Positions 52,301 through 64,000 of a stretch of 64,000 bases of DNA are shown in pieces. The notes under the pieces are model-generated. The model was not told the DNA's origin. It did no database searches and saw nothing but the letters and a program-made list of their open reading frames with translations. This stretch comes from Phellopilus nigrolimitatus (taxonomy: Eukaryota > Basidiomycota > Agaricomycetes > Hymenochaetales > Hymenochaetaceae), in contig JAJOHG010000003.1 in the NCBI GenBank assembly GCA_021029095.1, positions 1,240,001 through 1,304,000 of the forward strand, written 5' to 3'. The first letter of the stretch is position 1. Each line of letters opens with the position of its first letter. Both the position numbers and the translations under genes were made by a program.

Positions 52301-55300
52301 GCTCTTCGTCTACTGGATGCTCGCGAGAGCCTCCTTGACCAGAGAATAATGACAGAAATGGTTTATTATTATATGGGCCTGTTTAAGAGATGCATTGAGG
52401 TGAACTTTCTCGGGAACGACGCCTAGACTTATTTGCTTACTGCTTATTCAACAGTCCGAACTAATAAAGGATTGGGACTTCTCCTCCGGCCGCCTCCCAG
52501 CTGTGATCGTTGCAGAAATGGCGTTTCTCGTAATGTTGACTTCCATGGACACGACAATTTCAGCATTGGCAGCGAAGGGTCTACGGGAGATTGCTATCGC
52601 GGAGTGTTTGCCAAACCCCTACCGTCCATTTGAAGAGACAGACGATGCTGCTAAGAGGTATCCGGTATATGAACAACTGGGAGATCCTTCGGTTGTAGTC
52701 GTTGGTGCGTTCTTGACGTTCTCGCGAAGTCGTATTCGCTAACGTTGCCAATTAGGCCGAGTCGCGCAGCAAAAGCGAATAAGAAAGCTACTCCGGTTAT
52801 TGACACGTCCTTGTCCGTTGCACACAGCTGTGTGGCATGAATGCTATTGGAGATGGGCGGCTCTCAGGGACCGCATAGCTCGTCCGCCAGGTTCTATCGA
52901 ATCGTCAGCACCCGACATTCAGAGTAGTTCCAAAGCTTCTGGTGACCTTTCCTTGTCCCCGGAAGTGCGTGGTGGTTATCGAACGGTGGTGCCTTTTTAT
53001 GCTAACGGCTGATCGTAGGAGAGATTCTACCAATGGCAGAACCTGACATGGTTCCTAGCGTCATTTGGCGCGGTATCAATCACGGAAGAACCCGGCAACA
53101 ACTCTTTGGTCAACTCCATGCCTGCGCAATTCGTCCCCGATCGTTTTCGGGCGCCTCAAGACGGTCGTCTGATGCTTAACGATTTCATGTCATCGACTGT
53201 GGAGTCATTGCTAGCTGAACTGGCGATAGCACGGGATACAGCCAAGGAAGCTCTTGGATCGGAGTTGAACCCGCGCTTGTATGACCGACTCTTCAAGCAG
53301 CTGAACGAGTCAGTAATTCCTGTCCTTAGAGTGAAGAAAGTAATGAATAAGTGTCACAGGGTGGTCGAGGATGTCGCGAGAACGGCCAATGAACCGACCA
53401 GCTCACCAGGTGAAGAAGAGCTCTTGCTTATCTTCTTCGAGCAGGTACGCCCTACCGGTTTAGAAGCACGAGGAAATTGCTGTTAATAATATATATGCTT
53501 TAAAGTACCTGACTGTCTTGAAGCTTCTGGTTGATCGCCCCGACGCACCACCGGAGGACCTCCTGACAAATATGGACTTGAGTCAGACCTTGCTTACGTT
53601 GACGAAGTTCATGGATCGCTTTACAGACAGAGACCTACTGCGATTGAAGATCAAATTCTGCACATTCTGTGAAGTCGCATGTGCGCGTACGGATGCTTTT
53701 GGGATTCGCAAAGATGATCTTGTACGCAACACTCTGTTGAATGTCATTGTGGAGTGGATAGAGCCAGAGGTGCGATGATTAGATTCGCACAATCTTCCAT
53801 TTCATTTCTTACCAACACAAACGCCGTCTTGTTCGATATATAGGGTGTCGGGCACGACGATTTCAGTCTGATGCGGTTAAGACATGAAGCGAATGTTTCT
53901 GCTCTTCGAACCGTTGTCAGACTTTTAGAACGACTACGGCTGCAGGCCTTGGATGTTTCTGCGGGCGATGATGCTACACATGTTGTCTCACGACGTTATT
54001 TGCGATATCAGAATGTGCTACTTCACGGCCTCAGATTCGATCCTCTGGAATCAACAGTACGTGTGAAGCTGCGTTCATCGAAAGACGGCTAAGACTTATG
54101 CATTTCGAAGGGCGACGAAGATGGGAGTTCCCAACATTCAGTCTAGCGCGGTATGACTTCTTCGAGGGCAGATTAAATCTCCTTATTCTAACATATGCTG
54201 CTATCTTTTTTCCTTAGCGCAAACAGCAGATGGGTAGAGATGCTGGGCTGCGAGATATAGTGATCAGTGGATTGGCGCACCTGCTGTCGACGAACACAGA
54301 CATCGGTCTGAAACATTTCCTCCCGCTTGGGTATGACAGTGATTCTGCGAAACGCACAATATTCTGTAGAGTGATTACTTGCGTGATGGATCTCGGCGGT
54401 AGACTGGAGACACAGAATGACTTCATGGTTGGCGGTCGTCGAACAAGGATAGGCGAAGTACGTGTTCTAGTATTCAAACTTAAATTTCTTTCGTGATGAC
54501 TCATCCTCTTTGTTTTCCAGCTGGTGAAAGGATGCGATGTGAGATCTCTATCAATGAATGATTCATCGCGGCTAACCGTTCTTCTAGATGAGTCTAGTAC
54601 TTGCCATCTGTGAAACTTGTCCGCCAAGTGAAGTGGATGTTATCATTCCTGTCTTGCTTAATCTCTTTGACTCCAGGGCTTCGTTATTGGATTTATTGAA
54701 GCTCTTGATTGAGCGAGAAGTAAAGACCACGCGTATGTCCCTCTTTGTCTGTCTCTACATTCTTGCTTATCCCTTCTGCAGAGAACGAAGTCAGCCTTTT
54801 CAGAGGAAATTCGATGCGCATCAAACTTCTGTGTGCTTTTGCGAAAGTTCACGGCTACGATTATCTTCGACAGCTTGTCAAGCCACTCTTGGATAAGATG
54901 TGTGATCTCACTCGATCACAATCCTTTATTTTGGACCCAGCCAAAGCATCGGAAGAAGAAGTCCGTGGCAATCAAAGAGCAGTTGAGGTCTTTACCCAAG
55001 CATTTTTACAAATCGTTTGCAACTCTGCATCTGGCATGCCCTTGTATGTTGTTTGACAGTATCTTTCACCGTTCTGTCTAACGTTAATCATCGAAAGGAT
55101 GCTTCGGGAAGTTTGTGCTCACATATCGCAGACTGTGTAAGTCTGGCTTGAGTAAGTTTATCGATTCTGGCTGAATTTCCTTCACAAGCGCCGAGATTTG
55201 GCCCGAGGCCAAGTTCGCAGCTCTCGGTGCATTCATTTTCCTGAGGTTTGTTGACCGCCTTTTCTCTTGTTCCGATGCTGAATTGGTTGTTTAGATTCAT

Positions 55301-58300
55301 TTCCCCTGCTCTCGTCTCACCGGAGACCATCGACGTTGAGCTTCCCCAGGATCATGCGGCTCTTCGTCGTGGCCTTCTGGTTATAACAAAGATTATCCAG
55401 AACCTAGCGAATAATGTGCGATTCGGGAAAGAGGCTCATATGATGTGCTTTAACGACTTCCTATCGGAAAATATCGTCCGCGTTATGCGCTTTCTTACGG
55501 ACGTGAATGTGAGTAGCACCCGTGGTTTTCAGTTCTGCATTGATTTAGACACGAATCTCTTTGCAGAAATTTGCTTCGTCGGTTGCGGAAGAGGAGCCTG
55601 ACGAGTGGCAAGGCGGGACATTTGATGAAACTGATGCCATTGTTTTACATCGTTTCTTCGAAAAACACGCGGACAAAGTTGGCAAAGATCTGCTGAGCCT
55701 CAACAAGACTTCCAAGGAGGGCGAAGCGGCCGTTGTCGGAAGGAAGAAGGCCTGGGATACTCTGTGTGCTGCGCTTGTGGAAATGGGGCAGCCTGTTGAA
55801 GTGCCCCGCTTGAGTTCATCGTCGTCTCTAAATTTAGACATATATCGCGATTTCATGAGTCGAAATGCTGATCGCAACACGGGTTCTGTGCAGGATCTGT
55901 TCTCTCAAATCGCTGTGAAGGCGAGCGAATTTTTCAATTTTTTTCTCTTGCGTTTCTGACACTCCTTTAGGATGATGTGTTAATATACCTCTTGGCTATT
56001 TGCAAGTTCGACATTGAGGTGCTTGACTTCGAATTGGTAGTGTATCACATTTTCAAGGTAAGCGTCGACTATTCTTGACGTCCGTCAGGTAAAATTGACA
56101 ACATGTCCAGACTTTATCAAGTCCTGGAAACGATACGAAGAGTTTCGAGCTCATCATTGACTGCACAAACTATACGACCGCCTCGGAAATTCCTATGCAA
56201 TGGTTTAAGTTCTTCATAGAGCTGACGCCGAGTGATGTGCGAGCTCGCCTCCGCACTGCTCACATTCTCAACTGCAATCTGCCGATGCAGCGATTCCTTC
56301 GAAAGTTATACAACATCTGCTCGGGTTTGTCCTGCTTGTGTCGGCGATCTTCTTTTGTGCTCATGGGCTGCAATTAGGTATCTTCTTCATCGAGATTCGT
56401 CCTAAACTTTCTGTCGCTGAGCTCGACGAAGCGCTTCATTGCGATGTCTCAACTGCTTTGCATACTGCCTGTAAGGGCTTTATCTTTTATTTTAGGTCTT
56501 TTCCCTTACTGACATTGTTTACTAAGGGACTTTGGAACAAGAAGAAAAGCAAGTTTTCCGGGGTGTTATGCTTCGCCAAGCGCATCTTCTGAGAGTCCCT
56601 GTCAACCTTGCTGTTGCACAGTCGCATCTCCGCATAGATTCCGTGCGTGACTTCAGAAATGAATCGCGAACCATTTTTCCTATGACTAATAATCGGACAA
56701 AGGTCAAACCGCAGAACGTTTATGCGCAATTCTCATGCAAGACAACGGAAATTGTGCCTTTTGGTGACATTGGAGACATCTATAATGTATCGACAGGTCG
56801 GGATGCGAACGAATTCATCATCAGGCGAAATCGCAATGGTGGAACACTGTACTTCTCATCGCCAGAGCGTGACCTTATAGTCAAAGTGCGTCCGAATTAA
56901 CTGATGATACAACACGTTTTCTGATTGCAGAGTAGACCATACGAACAGCAAAGAGTCGTATGAATGTTAGTCGCTCTATCTTCTTTGACAGGTTCTCAAG
57001 ACTATCCAACGTTTCTGCTGCGTTGCTGAACATCGCAATGTACAACACGCACCACGAAAGTCCGGATCTGCGAAGTGCTGCCTACGATCTACTCGCGGCC
57101 GTTTGCTCGTCAATAAACTACAATGGAGCAAGCTTGTTACCGTCATTTGGTCAGCTTTCGTCTTCTCTACGCTCGTGATTCTCTTGTTGACACATGATTA
57201 TCAACAGGCGGCTTCATCCCTGGTCGGCCAATGGTTGTCGTCACGCAACTTAGCGAGAAGCTCTCCGTCTTCGCTCCGGAGTTGACACTCGACTTTATTT
57301 CGCAAGTTTGTCTCGAACTAGACAAGGCCGCAAGCACGCAGAAAGGAATATGCCTCATATACTTGAACCCGTGGATCAAGAACTTCAACAAGTTCTGCGA
57401 TCCCACAAACAAGTTGTACGAGCTCTCGGGGGCGAGACTGAGAGATTGCATCAGACTGTTACTCGATCTGACTGTTCGGGACGTAGAGGTCTGTTGTAGT
57501 CCTTCTGCGGATCGGTATATAAACTTACTTGCAGTTGATTCAGGTATGCCACATTATGGCGAGGACAACCTGGGTCGAGATGGGAAAGCTAGACAGCGTT
57601 GTTATCAACGTGATCCTTGACGAAATCATGCGTGCTGCTGTGGATGGCGGTATCGGGTCGTCAAGATGTGAGGTTATGGCGGACGTTCTGTCGTCAATGT
57701 GTTCAAAAAATGCTCGAGGACGTATTTTAGCCAAGCTTCGTAAGGTTCGCACTTTCCCTCATCTATGGATTCATGCGTTCGTATTGATAAAGTGGTCATA
57801 GGCGCTAGGGAAGACGTCCACGAAACCCAGCAAAACTCTTGACAAAAATGTGCATTGGAACGAAATTACGGCATACGCACGGCTTGCTCTCGGCACCGGC
57901 CAATCTGACGAGCACTACCTCCAAATCCAGCTTTTGGTTCCTGAGATTTTACATCTCGTTACGCTGTTAGCGAGTCAAGGCGACATGACAATGCGGAATA
58001 CCATCTACGGGCTTGCGCTTCAACTAATCCAGTCTCTGTACATGATGCATTTGGACGACTCAAACTTGTCATCAGAAATTCGAGCTCTCCTTCTAGAACT
58101 CTCTCTTCCCAAGACAATTTGTCTCTTCGGACTCATGCAAACTTCGACAGGCAGCGAGTTTGTCGTGCTTGACAGTCATAATGGACGGGAATGTCTCGAA
58201 GGTCTTGCGCGCTGGCTTTTACGAGCTGTCAATATTTGTGCGGGAAACACAGGCAAGTTTCTTTGAGAGGATCGTGCAGCGCAGGCCAAGCTGATTCATC

Positions 58301-59637
58301 CTTTTATAGGCCTGGCCAACGTCTGGCGAGCGCGTTGGATGGGATTGCTGACGGCCACAGCATTTCAATTATCTCCGAGCATTCAGCCTCGTGCCTTTGT
58401 TGTCATGGGCACATTGGCGTCTTCGGATGTCGATGATGATCTCTTGTACCAGATGCTCGTTGCCCTACGAAGCGCGATGAAAACAGCAGACGAATCCGAT
58501 ACCCAGTGTGTGGTCAGCATGTTAAATTGTGTCTGCAATGTCGTTCCTTCTCTTCCGGAAAGCTCTCGCTATATCGGCACCCTGTTCTGGTTGGCAGTGG
58601 CATTACTGCAGTCGAGCCATGCACCGTTTTATAAGGAAGCCAATAACCTTTTGTGCGCTTGCATCACCAGCTTGCACAATCAAGGAGCGTTCCGCGAAAG
58701 GGGCTTTACGGCGACTCTCCTCGACGCTCGGTCCAGCCTCGAAGATATTTCTATGCAGCTGGACCAACTTCTTGGACTCTCTTTTGACTCCGATTTCTCT
58801 TTCTCGTTGGCGGCTGTTATTTTCAAGGGCATTCGCCGTCCTCAACTCCGGGAATCTGCGGTCGGGGCATTGCGTTGTCTCATCACTACTGCAGGTATCT
58901 ACTATTTCGCCAAACCCAGCTGGAGAAACCCCTATCCACAGCGACGTCCTAGGATACTTTTTGGCGCTTCTTTCTGTCTCAACGACGGCGCAGTCGTATC
59001 AGCAGTTACTACAAGAAGCTCGGGTTGGCATTAATTGGATGCCAAAGAAAGACTCGTACAATCGCTTCGAAGACGATAACGATCAGCTACCTCGGGTATC
59101 GTTCGATGTCTTGGGGTGTCAAGATTTTGCGACGGCGCTTCTTGCTATCTCTTTCCTCGGATCCATTCTTTCTAGCGCGCAGGTTGACGATACGGAGTCT
59201 CAAATGCTCTTCACCGTTTTGAAGGAAGCTTCCTTGGTCTTTCCAGATGTTGTTTCCCTTGCGTGAGTACTGAATTGATCTGCTCATACTTGCCCCTTTT
59301 GATAACAACGCCATTCGATTCTAGCTACGACGGCTTGCAAGAGAAAATCCACGATATTTTTACAACCTCGTCCAATCCTTCGATTCTTTCATCTGCGTCT
59401 GCTATATTCCGCGTGGCCATGGAGGATGCTGCTCGGAGTGTGGCAGCGAAGGGCTCCTCCTCCACTCTCAGTACACTTGACGAGGATGCGACCTACGGCC
59501 AGAGACAGCTGCATGCGCTCGAAGAGCTGGGTATGCAAGGCCTGGCCAATACTTTCCAGTTTCTGCCACTTAATCGTGGCCATGTTACCAAAGTCCTTAA
59601 CTGGTTCCCCGAACTTATTTCAAAGATTATAGAATAA
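49345..59637 (+). CDS. Neurofibromin/Ira-type Ras GTPase-activating protein
   Basis: A very large gene with many exons; the frame can be followed from MSTNGEHKGMSRRPSAST at 49345 to SKIIE-stop at 59637. Example introns: after CTGACCTCCAAG (49588) to CAG|CTTCCTTGC (49651); after TTGCAAG (50819); after AACAAGAAG (51187). The N-terminal half is helical solenoid. The RasGAP domain lies at about 53500-55800, with the arginine finger in SLFRGNSM (Arg codon near 54802) and FLRFISPALVSPE followed by RRGLLVITKIIQNLANN (55230-55430, one intron splitting the Arg codon). A Sec14-like segment (IDCTNYTTASEIPMQWFKF, ILNCNLPMQRFLRKLYN) is at 55970-56320. A PH-like segment follows to about 56930. HEAT-type repeats of the neurofibromin tail run to the end (IQPRAFVVMGTLAS near 58382). 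It stimulates GTP hydrolysis by Ras. Not every exon boundary was resolved. Confidence 0.9.
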
Positions 59638-60027
59638 TCTGGATGCACATATCCTTTCTAATTTTCTCTTTTGCCTGTTGTGTGTGGTATAAGTATTTCT
59701 GCAGTTTGTATAACATTCAATTCTGTTCCTCAATTACAGTAATTATTCACTTCGCGATTTTCGTCATGTATCAAGTATCTTGAATTCCTGAAAATATATT
59801 GTGGATTTGACGTTATGTCGAAAGACATACCAAACAAGGACTCACAAGTGACGGTGTTTTGACTCTGCTACTGTCTTATACAGTCGATGACCGTACAGTA
59901 AAGCCAATGGAAGCGTCAATGATTCGGATTGAAAAGCGGCATGTCGAGGCTGTGTTATGTCTCGTTTCTGTTCTGAACGAGACATTCAAACAGCAGGGAT
60001 CGTTCAACAGCGAATGCTTCTCGTTAA
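59638..60027. other. Short spacer, possibly with the 5' end of the F-box gene
   Basis: 3' region of the RasGAP gene. A plus-strand frame at 59859-60071 overlaps the F-box gene start but has no recognisable content. An unresolved upstream exon is possible. Confidence 0.35.
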
Positions 60028-61551
60028 ATGGGCAAGTTTATTTGCGTTGTCGGCTGGTATACACTGTCTGACCGAATCTCCAGACCTTTTATGGCAGGGA
60101 TTGGTTTGGATCCATCCTCAGTCCAGTCTGTACGAGAGACACTGTCCTCCATTGTGACAGCGCAAGCCGCACTAAGCGCTTTGTCCCGGTTTATCGAACA
60201 AGGAATTCTCCCGCTAAAGGGAAGGCTAGCTCTGGCGCATAACGGCATAAATTCGCTCCCCGATGAACTACTCGCTCTCATAGCCAGACAATTGAAGGAT
60301 GAAAGGTTCTGGGACGACCCGGATGACGAATTCGCGTTAATTCAGTTCACTAGCGTGTGCCGTCGGTTTCGCAAGGTTGCTCTCGATGTCTCTGAGCTTT
60401 GGACCACGATTTTTTCGGAAGCCAGTCCCGGATAAAACGCGGTATACCTGGAACGAAGCAAATCCGCCGACTTGCGTGTTTCTCTGCACCGGAACCACAT
60501 CAACGAGAACTTTCCAGCCCATCGCGCCGAGTTCATCCGCAGCGTCCTTCCTCACGCCCACCGCTGGCGATCGTTCTCCCTCCATCTAGCATATGATGCA
60601 AGTGAGGAGCGTATATTGGACTTTCAAGAGCAGTTGGGTAAGGCTTGCAACGGGCTGAACTTACCCGCACTTGTTGAATTGTCTGTAATCTGCGACTATC
60701 CGCTGAGAGACGACGATCCGGAGCTAAACAGCGAAAATAGGTTCCACTTCTACTCAACATGGACGATGCCCAAAATTCGTTCATTATCCGCTCAGAATTT
60801 TCTCCCTCGATCTGTCTTCGGAGACTCTCTGACTTCTTTCGCATTGGAACTCAGAACAGACAGCGAGGAACTGTTTCATTGGGGTTTAAAGCCTTTATTA
60901 CAGTTTCTAATATCCTTACGTCGCCTTGACGACCTTACCCTCGTGCTCGGAAATGTCTCCTTCGCTTCTGAGGTTCAATACCCCTTAATCCTTGCTTCTT
61001 TGAAGACATTGGAATTGCGCGTCCTTGCAGAGAGAGTGACGTTGGGCCTTTCTACTCTCAAGACACTACTAGCCTCGATTGAAGTGCCTATTTTGACCGA
61101 GCTGACTGCACACATGGATATCGATGATTGGCGTGACGCTGAAAGCTGGATAAGCTGTCTCTTCACTACCAGAGACAACGCATTCCAACAGCTTACTCGG
61201 TTCAACGCCAGCTTCACTCGATTCGTATCACAAAGCTGTGGAATGGATCGCATCCTCACATGCCTTCCAAATCTCTCACATCTTTCGATTAGTGCACACG
61301 ATTACGGGGGCACAGAACTCTGGAATTCGTTTACATTGAGCGCTCCACCCCTGAAATCAATATGCTATGACCTGGACAAGTCATTCGATTATTACAGTAA
61401 TCTACATGCGTTACTTTATAATCTGAAGCTCAGGCAGGATTGGGATCCACATCATTTCGAGAAGGTGGAGCTGATCAACTGTGCGTCTTCCGACAGGCAA
61501 AAATTGAGGATCTGGTACCAAAAGGAAAGATTGTTTGGGAGTAGATCTTGA
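60028..61551 (+). pseudogene. F-box protein gene interrupted by an in-frame TAA
   Basis: The first part encodes a leader and an F-box: INSLPDELLALIARQL, then FTSVCRRFRKVALDVSELWT. A likely start is ATG 60028 or 60091. The frame stops at TAA 60433-60435 right after IFSEASPG. The very same frame then runs on from NAVYLERSKSADLRVSLH for over 370 codons to TGA at 61549-61551, with leucine-rich segments (LTSFALELRTDSEELF, LASLKTLELRVLAER, LPNLSHLSISAHDYGG) as in basidiomycete F-box/LRR-like proteins. LWTTIF...YLERSKSADLRV is continuous in that family, so the stop breaks one gene. No intron with GT/AG removes it. It is either a nonsense-mutated allele, a sequencing error or a readthrough case. F-box proteins recruit substrates to SCF ubiquitin ligases. 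Confidence 0.7.
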
Positions 61552-62208
61552 GGGAGTAGATTGTTTACGCTTCTCTCTACTAAACCGTATACATCGTTGA
61601 TGGGCAATATCCTGCTTCTCTTTGGCAATTCTATCTGATCTCAACTACCACTGGACATTGGACGTCTCCTCATTCCAAATCGATTCCTTTTACACGTCTT
61701 CCCTGAAGTACATACAGCACGATCGAACTTGGCATCCATGTCGTTGGGGCATCATATAAACTCCAAACAATGTATTCGCTTGGTAGATCGACCTTGCTCT
61801 ACCTCTCGTTACCATCCCTCGACTTTAGCAACTTCTATGCTGCATTTAGGGTCCGTAAGGCGTGCGACTTAGGCTGGGAGACACGGAGAACACGCGTTTC
61901 GAAGTTGAAATCTGTCGTTAGCTCTACTGACATTATAAACTTTATGCAAAAGCGTTTTTTTCATGCAAGTAATTTAAGAATCTAGTGCCTTTTCATTTTG
62001 AAGCCGCGGGGCTGCGGCGTGGCTTGAATGCTTATTGTGAGACTCCGAGTCTCCGAAAGCGTACGCGTGCCCTACTTAGCCGACTCGGAGCACTAGCCAT
62101 AACCGTGTTACCACCACTTGTTTGTTATGCACACATCTCATTCATTCTTCCGCCTCTAGCTCTGTATAAAGACTTCTTGGACTCAGTGGACAGTTCGGGC
62201 ATGCTGCG
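61552..62208. other. Spacer between F-box gene and coiled-coil gene
   Basis: Short ORFs without domains. The last 200 bases are the leader of the next gene. Confidence 0.4.
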
Positions 62209-64000
62209 ATGGTTGAATCTGACACCACCCCCTCCTCGTCGCTGCACTCGTCGCGGCCGACTTCTCCAAACTCGCAAATGGCGAACAGCTTGTATCGCGC
62301 GACCGCAACCATCGACGAACTCACCACGACGCTAGCTAAGATATCGCGTGCTCCAACGGACAACGCTAATCTGCTGCCTTGTTGCTGCGGTCGAGACTTG
62401 TGCGAGCATAGGAAGGCATGGGTCGCATTTCACGGCAAGCTAGAAAGCAGGCTAATCATATGTGCTGGTGCGTCTGCTCCTTCTCGCCACAAAGGGTGAA
62501 TGGCGCATTAAACACTCGGTAAAGAGGTTGGACAAGCATTATTGGAGAAGCATGATGCATACGTGCGTCGACATGCCTCAGATATCGTGGTAAGTTAACC
62601 TTTCGTAACATCTTCAACTTATTCATTCATTCTGTCTACAGTCAGACGACGAGGACGAGAATGTCTATTCACGTCCAGAAACACCAACTGTACGCTCTCC
62701 CCTGCAAGATTCCCAGCAAGAAACGCGCGTCGCCGAGCTTCTGAAAGAAAATCTTGTTTTAGAGAAGGTAAGTTGTCGAGACAAAGCCGGTTTCCTTAAA
62801 TCTGACCATAGACTTCAGAAATTAAATACAGCCCTTCTCAATGCAGAAGTTGCAGAGTCCTCGAAGAAATCAGTAATGCAGGAACTCGACGAAGCAAAGG
62901 AGACCGTTTCGCGACTTACGGTCAACCAGGTGAAGTCTACTGGATGGGAGTTACGTCTGAACGCCACTGCGCAAGAGAAGGATGATCTCCGGCAGGAGTT
63001 GCACAGCGAGCGGCAAAGGTCAAAAGGAGCTGAGGCTCATGTTCTGGCGTTGAAAGATCGCTGTGGTTCGTGAACGTTCAAAGATATCACATCGAACGAT
63101 CTTGACATGGAAATTAGCCAAACAGCAATCCGAGATGAGCCGGCTTCACGATGAATTAGAGCAGCGTAAGCAGTCAAGAACAGAACTCTCCGAAGAGATT
63201 CTGCGTGACGCTCGAGCTCGTCTTCAGATGGTCCAGCAACAAGTTAGTTTTCTTCGAATGTCGAACTTGATATATTCTTATGCAACATTGGACAGCAATT
63301 TGGACATACTGTGGTTTCAGACAGTCCTGAAGTGACACAAGTCATGGAGTCCCTGGTTGCAGATAACGAAGCGTTCAAGCGTGACATAGCAGAATTACAA
63401 AATCTTCTGGTTGAGGCTCGCGAGGATGTGCGAATGCTTCGGGAAGAAGTGGACGAGGCTGGAGTTACACCCGGGGCCGACAGGAAGGTTTCTGTGACTT
63501 CCGTTCGTCGTGGTCATAACCATACATTCAGCTGGGCATCGTCATTTGGACAAGCTCCTTTTTCACCGCCGATTCGAAGCGCAGCATCGTCTACGCACCC
63601 ATACGTGAGTGTAATTATATCATTTTGACACTGATTGTTTAGCCTCATTTACACAAAATACGCTCCAGGAGCCTCTGACACCAAGTACTGAAGCACGACC
63701 GCTCTCGCCTGCCGAATCTCGCGCTCCATCGGAGAAGCGTTTTTCTCCTCTGGCGAGTCCTCGGCCGAAGTACCCTTCGTCGCATGTGAGCATCGACATA
63801 GAAGAAGGAAGTCTTCGTACCAATACACCAGAAACTTCAGAGAAGAAGTCACCCAGGCGGCCACTGTTTTTGTTGACACACAATAGAGGCGTTCAGACAG
63901 ACGATATCAATTGGTCAAATCTTCTGGGTCTGACTTCCCGCGCGCAAACGGACGACGGTTCGTCGGAGACCCCTCCAGGCGGGCATTCCGAGTCATCATC
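62209..64000 (+). CDS. Coiled-coil protein of unknown function (C-terminus beyond window)
   Basis: Starts MVESDTTPSSSLHSSRPTSP. A Cys-containing motif follows (LLPCCCGRDLCEHRKAWVAF, then GKLESRLIICA|EVGQALLEKHDAYVRRHASDIV across the first intron, donor near 62467 and acceptor AAAG|AGGTTGG near 62528). Further exons encode long heptad-like helices (VAELLKENLVLEK, LNTALLNAEVAESSKKS, ELDEAKETVSRLTVNQVKST, AKQQSEMSRLHDELEQRKQS, ESLVADNEAFKRDIAELQNL). A Ser/Pro-rich region with many SP/TP sites (EPLTPSTEARPLSPAESR, FSPLASPRPK) follows, likely CDK or MAPK targets. The frame is open at base 64000. The architecture suggests a cytoskeletal or spindle-pole scaffold, but that is inference; I do not recognise the family. 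Confidence 0.65.

Overview
This is nuclear DNA of a filamentous fungus, most likely an agaricomycete basidiomycete. Genes are close-packed and cut by many introns of about 45-70 nt with GT(A/G)NGT donors. Micro-exons of 16-29 nt are frequent, and the gene families are fungal (S28 peptidases, a RAX1-like RGS protein, an LaeA-like methyltransferase, an Ira/neurofibromin RasGAP, a Ty1/copia element). No taxonomic marker gene is present, so the assignment is inference. All exon models were made by eye from splice signals, reading phase and protein similarity recalled from memory.

Layout. 1-9.3 kb: a Nam8/Csx1-type RRM protein (minus, running off the left edge), a stomatin (minus, 8 exons), an EVE-domain THYN1-like protein (plus, 10 exons) and an unrecognised multi-exon gene (minus). 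11.2-27.4 kb: secreted S28 peptidase A, a methyltransferase, then a direct tandem segmental duplication. Each duplication unit carries a RAX1-like RGS/transmembrane gene (plus) facing an S28 peptidase (minus). In unit 1 the peptidase is a decayed stump; in unit 2 it is intact (S28 B). 27.4-36.1 kb: a nested transposon block at the end of unit 2. It holds a full-length Ty1/copia element with 524-bp LTRs and an intact 1,479-codon ORF. It is followed directly by a 1,975-bp non-autonomous hAT-type element that contains exon fragments of two host housekeeping genes (glycyl-tRNA synthetase and coatomer beta'), and then by a 793-bp TIR element flanked by TA. The paralogous unit 1 keeps the uninterrupted site at about 21,027. 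36.9-43.1 kb: a very GC- and CpG-rich tract with a low-complexity protein of unknown function and LSM3. 43.9-46.1 kb: S28 C. 47.2-64 kb: 14-3-3 (minus), diverging from a 10-kb neurofibromin/Ira-type RasGAP gene (plus), then an F-box gene broken by an in-frame stop, and a coiled-coil protein cut by the right edge.

Functionally, the three intact S28 enzymes look like a small family of secreted acid prolyl/Pro-X peptidases. Conserved exon lengths, and a conserved promoter box in two of the intact genes and the decayed copy, tie the family together. RAX1-like RGS proteins, 14-3-3 and the RasGAP belong to polarity and G-protein/Ras signalling, but nothing shows that they form a co-regulated cluster. 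The most unusual feature is the hAT-like element carrying captured host exons. I found no CRISPR array, rRNA or convincing tRNA.
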